From the NCBI GenBank assembly GCA_009801015.1, contig VHZZ01000473.1:74062-106997 (forward strand): a stretch of DNA of 32,936 nucleotides, given 5' to 3'. The notes beneath the pieces were generated by a model that ran no database searches, was not told the DNA's origin, and saw nothing but the letters and a program-made list of their open reading frames with translations. Within the stretch, counting starts at the first letter, position 1. Each line of letters begins with the position of its first letter. Position numbers and translations under genes: made by a program. Below are positions 32,062-32,936 of the stretch, in pieces. This DNA comes from Silene noctiflora. Lineage: Eukaryota > Streptophyta > Magnoliopsida > Caryophyllales > Caryophyllaceae.

Positions 32062-32936
32062 ATAACATTGAGTGAATTTTTAAGTAGTGTTAATTTTTTA
32101 TTATATAGGGGATTATTAATTTATATATTTTTATGAGAAGTATTGTACAGTAAGTTTAAGAGAAGTATTGTAGATTGTGCATTTAATTCCAATTAGTATT
32201 TTTTTTTGCTCAAAATAGATTGACTACAATATATTCTTGTTGAAAATAGAAGAGGATATTTATTAATTGACCACAATATATTATTGCTGAAAATAAAAGA
32301 GAATATTTTTGTGCATGGAAGCAGTTGAGCGGGAAAAATGAGTGGGATTTCCTAAACTTGTTAATCTTTTAGTCTATAAGGGATTATAAGGAATACTATA
32401 TTTACATTAAATTTGCTTTGGTTGATACATTTGTAATCTGTTGTATTATCAATCTCAATAAATTAATTACACATTAACAGTTATGAATATATTAAAAATA
32501 TCTACAAAATATTCTATCACTATTAAACATGCGAGACTAAAAAAACTATTGTTACAATTTGATCAAGTTAGGGTTTCTTCAACAAAGTTTGGTCTCCTTT
32601 CGCCATAATGGATGACTATATTTGATCATCGAAAAAATCAAGTGTCTTTAACAACATTCGACAATGCCAATAACGAATTATACAATACAAATATGCGTCA
32701 TATTCTTCTCTTATAGGTTAAATTTTATTGAATTTGTCTTATAATTATAAAATATGAAAAGTTTGACATTAAGTAGGGAGATATTGTGGTTATAAAGTTG
32801 AGTAATGCTTGAAAGATGAAGGTTTACACTTTACTAATTACTATATTGATTATTACTTTGTCTTTCCATGTTTTATTTTTATTTTTACTTTTTTTGATTA
32901 TCTTTTATAGGTAAAATTTTATTAAATTGATCTCAT

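Larger units (their letters stand above)
29668..32936. other. Gene-free AT-rich repeat zone
   Basis: 3.3 kb downstream of TROL contains no convincing gene. It holds Stowaway-type ends, a Helitron-like hairpin, a tandem duplication, a T27 run near 30840 and two N bases (30233, 30829). From about 32062 to the end I see only AT-rich sequence without recognisable structure. Confidence 0.7.

Overview
The window is nuclear DNA from a flowering plant. It carries four intron-rich, GT-AG-spliced genes whose products match angiosperm families throughout, separated and interrupted by AT-rich sequence with many short transposable elements. The repeat style (Stowaway ends, TTCAGTTCAG-rich spacer, SINE-like heads) would fit a Caryophyllales species such as an Amaranthaceae member, but that placement is a guess. 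Two single N bases (30233, 30829) show a draft assembly.

Layout. 1-3640: repeat-rich spacer and promoter side of the first gene, with recurrent hairpins, a small hAT-type element with an 8-bp target duplication, and several direct duplications. 3641-7767 (+): a nine-exon trehalose-6-phosphate phosphatase gene (325 aa). 7768-8596: short convergent spacer. 14802-8597 (-): a ten-exon DEAD-box RNA helicase of the plant RH26/RH31 type (930 aa) with a long RGG-rich N-terminal extension containing near-identical 78-bp coding repeats. 14803-16593: divergent intergenic region. 16594-25459 (+): an eight-exon CHID1-like glycoside hydrolase 18 family protein (431 aa). Its 3.6-kb third intron hosts a 2,995-bp foldback transposon (18936-21930) built from rearranged, mirror-image pieces of a hAT transposase and flanked by a perfect 8-bp target duplication. 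25460-26421: spacer with a G-box. 26422-29667 (+): an eight-exon gene for TROL, the thylakoid rhodanese-like anchor of ferredoxin-NADP reductase (479 aa). 29668-32936: no gene seen; an AT-rich repeat zone with a complete Stowaway-type MITE, truncated MITE ends, a Helitron-like 3' hairpin and a 70-bp tandem duplication.

How the genes relate. They are independent plant genes, not a cluster. The CHID1-like gene followed in the same orientation by TROL matches the Arabidopsis neighbours At4g01040 and At4g01050, so this pair is probably old conserved microsynteny. TROL acts in the chloroplast and the helicase is probably organellar; the phosphatase belongs to trehalose signalling. All exon coordinates were inferred by hand from reading frames, splice dinucleotides and recalled family sequences; in all four genes the exon lengths sum to an uninterrupted frame.

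The observation most worth following is the foldback hAT element in the CHID1-like intron. Unspliced transcripts through it should form a hairpin with arms over 1 kb, a plausible small-RNA source.
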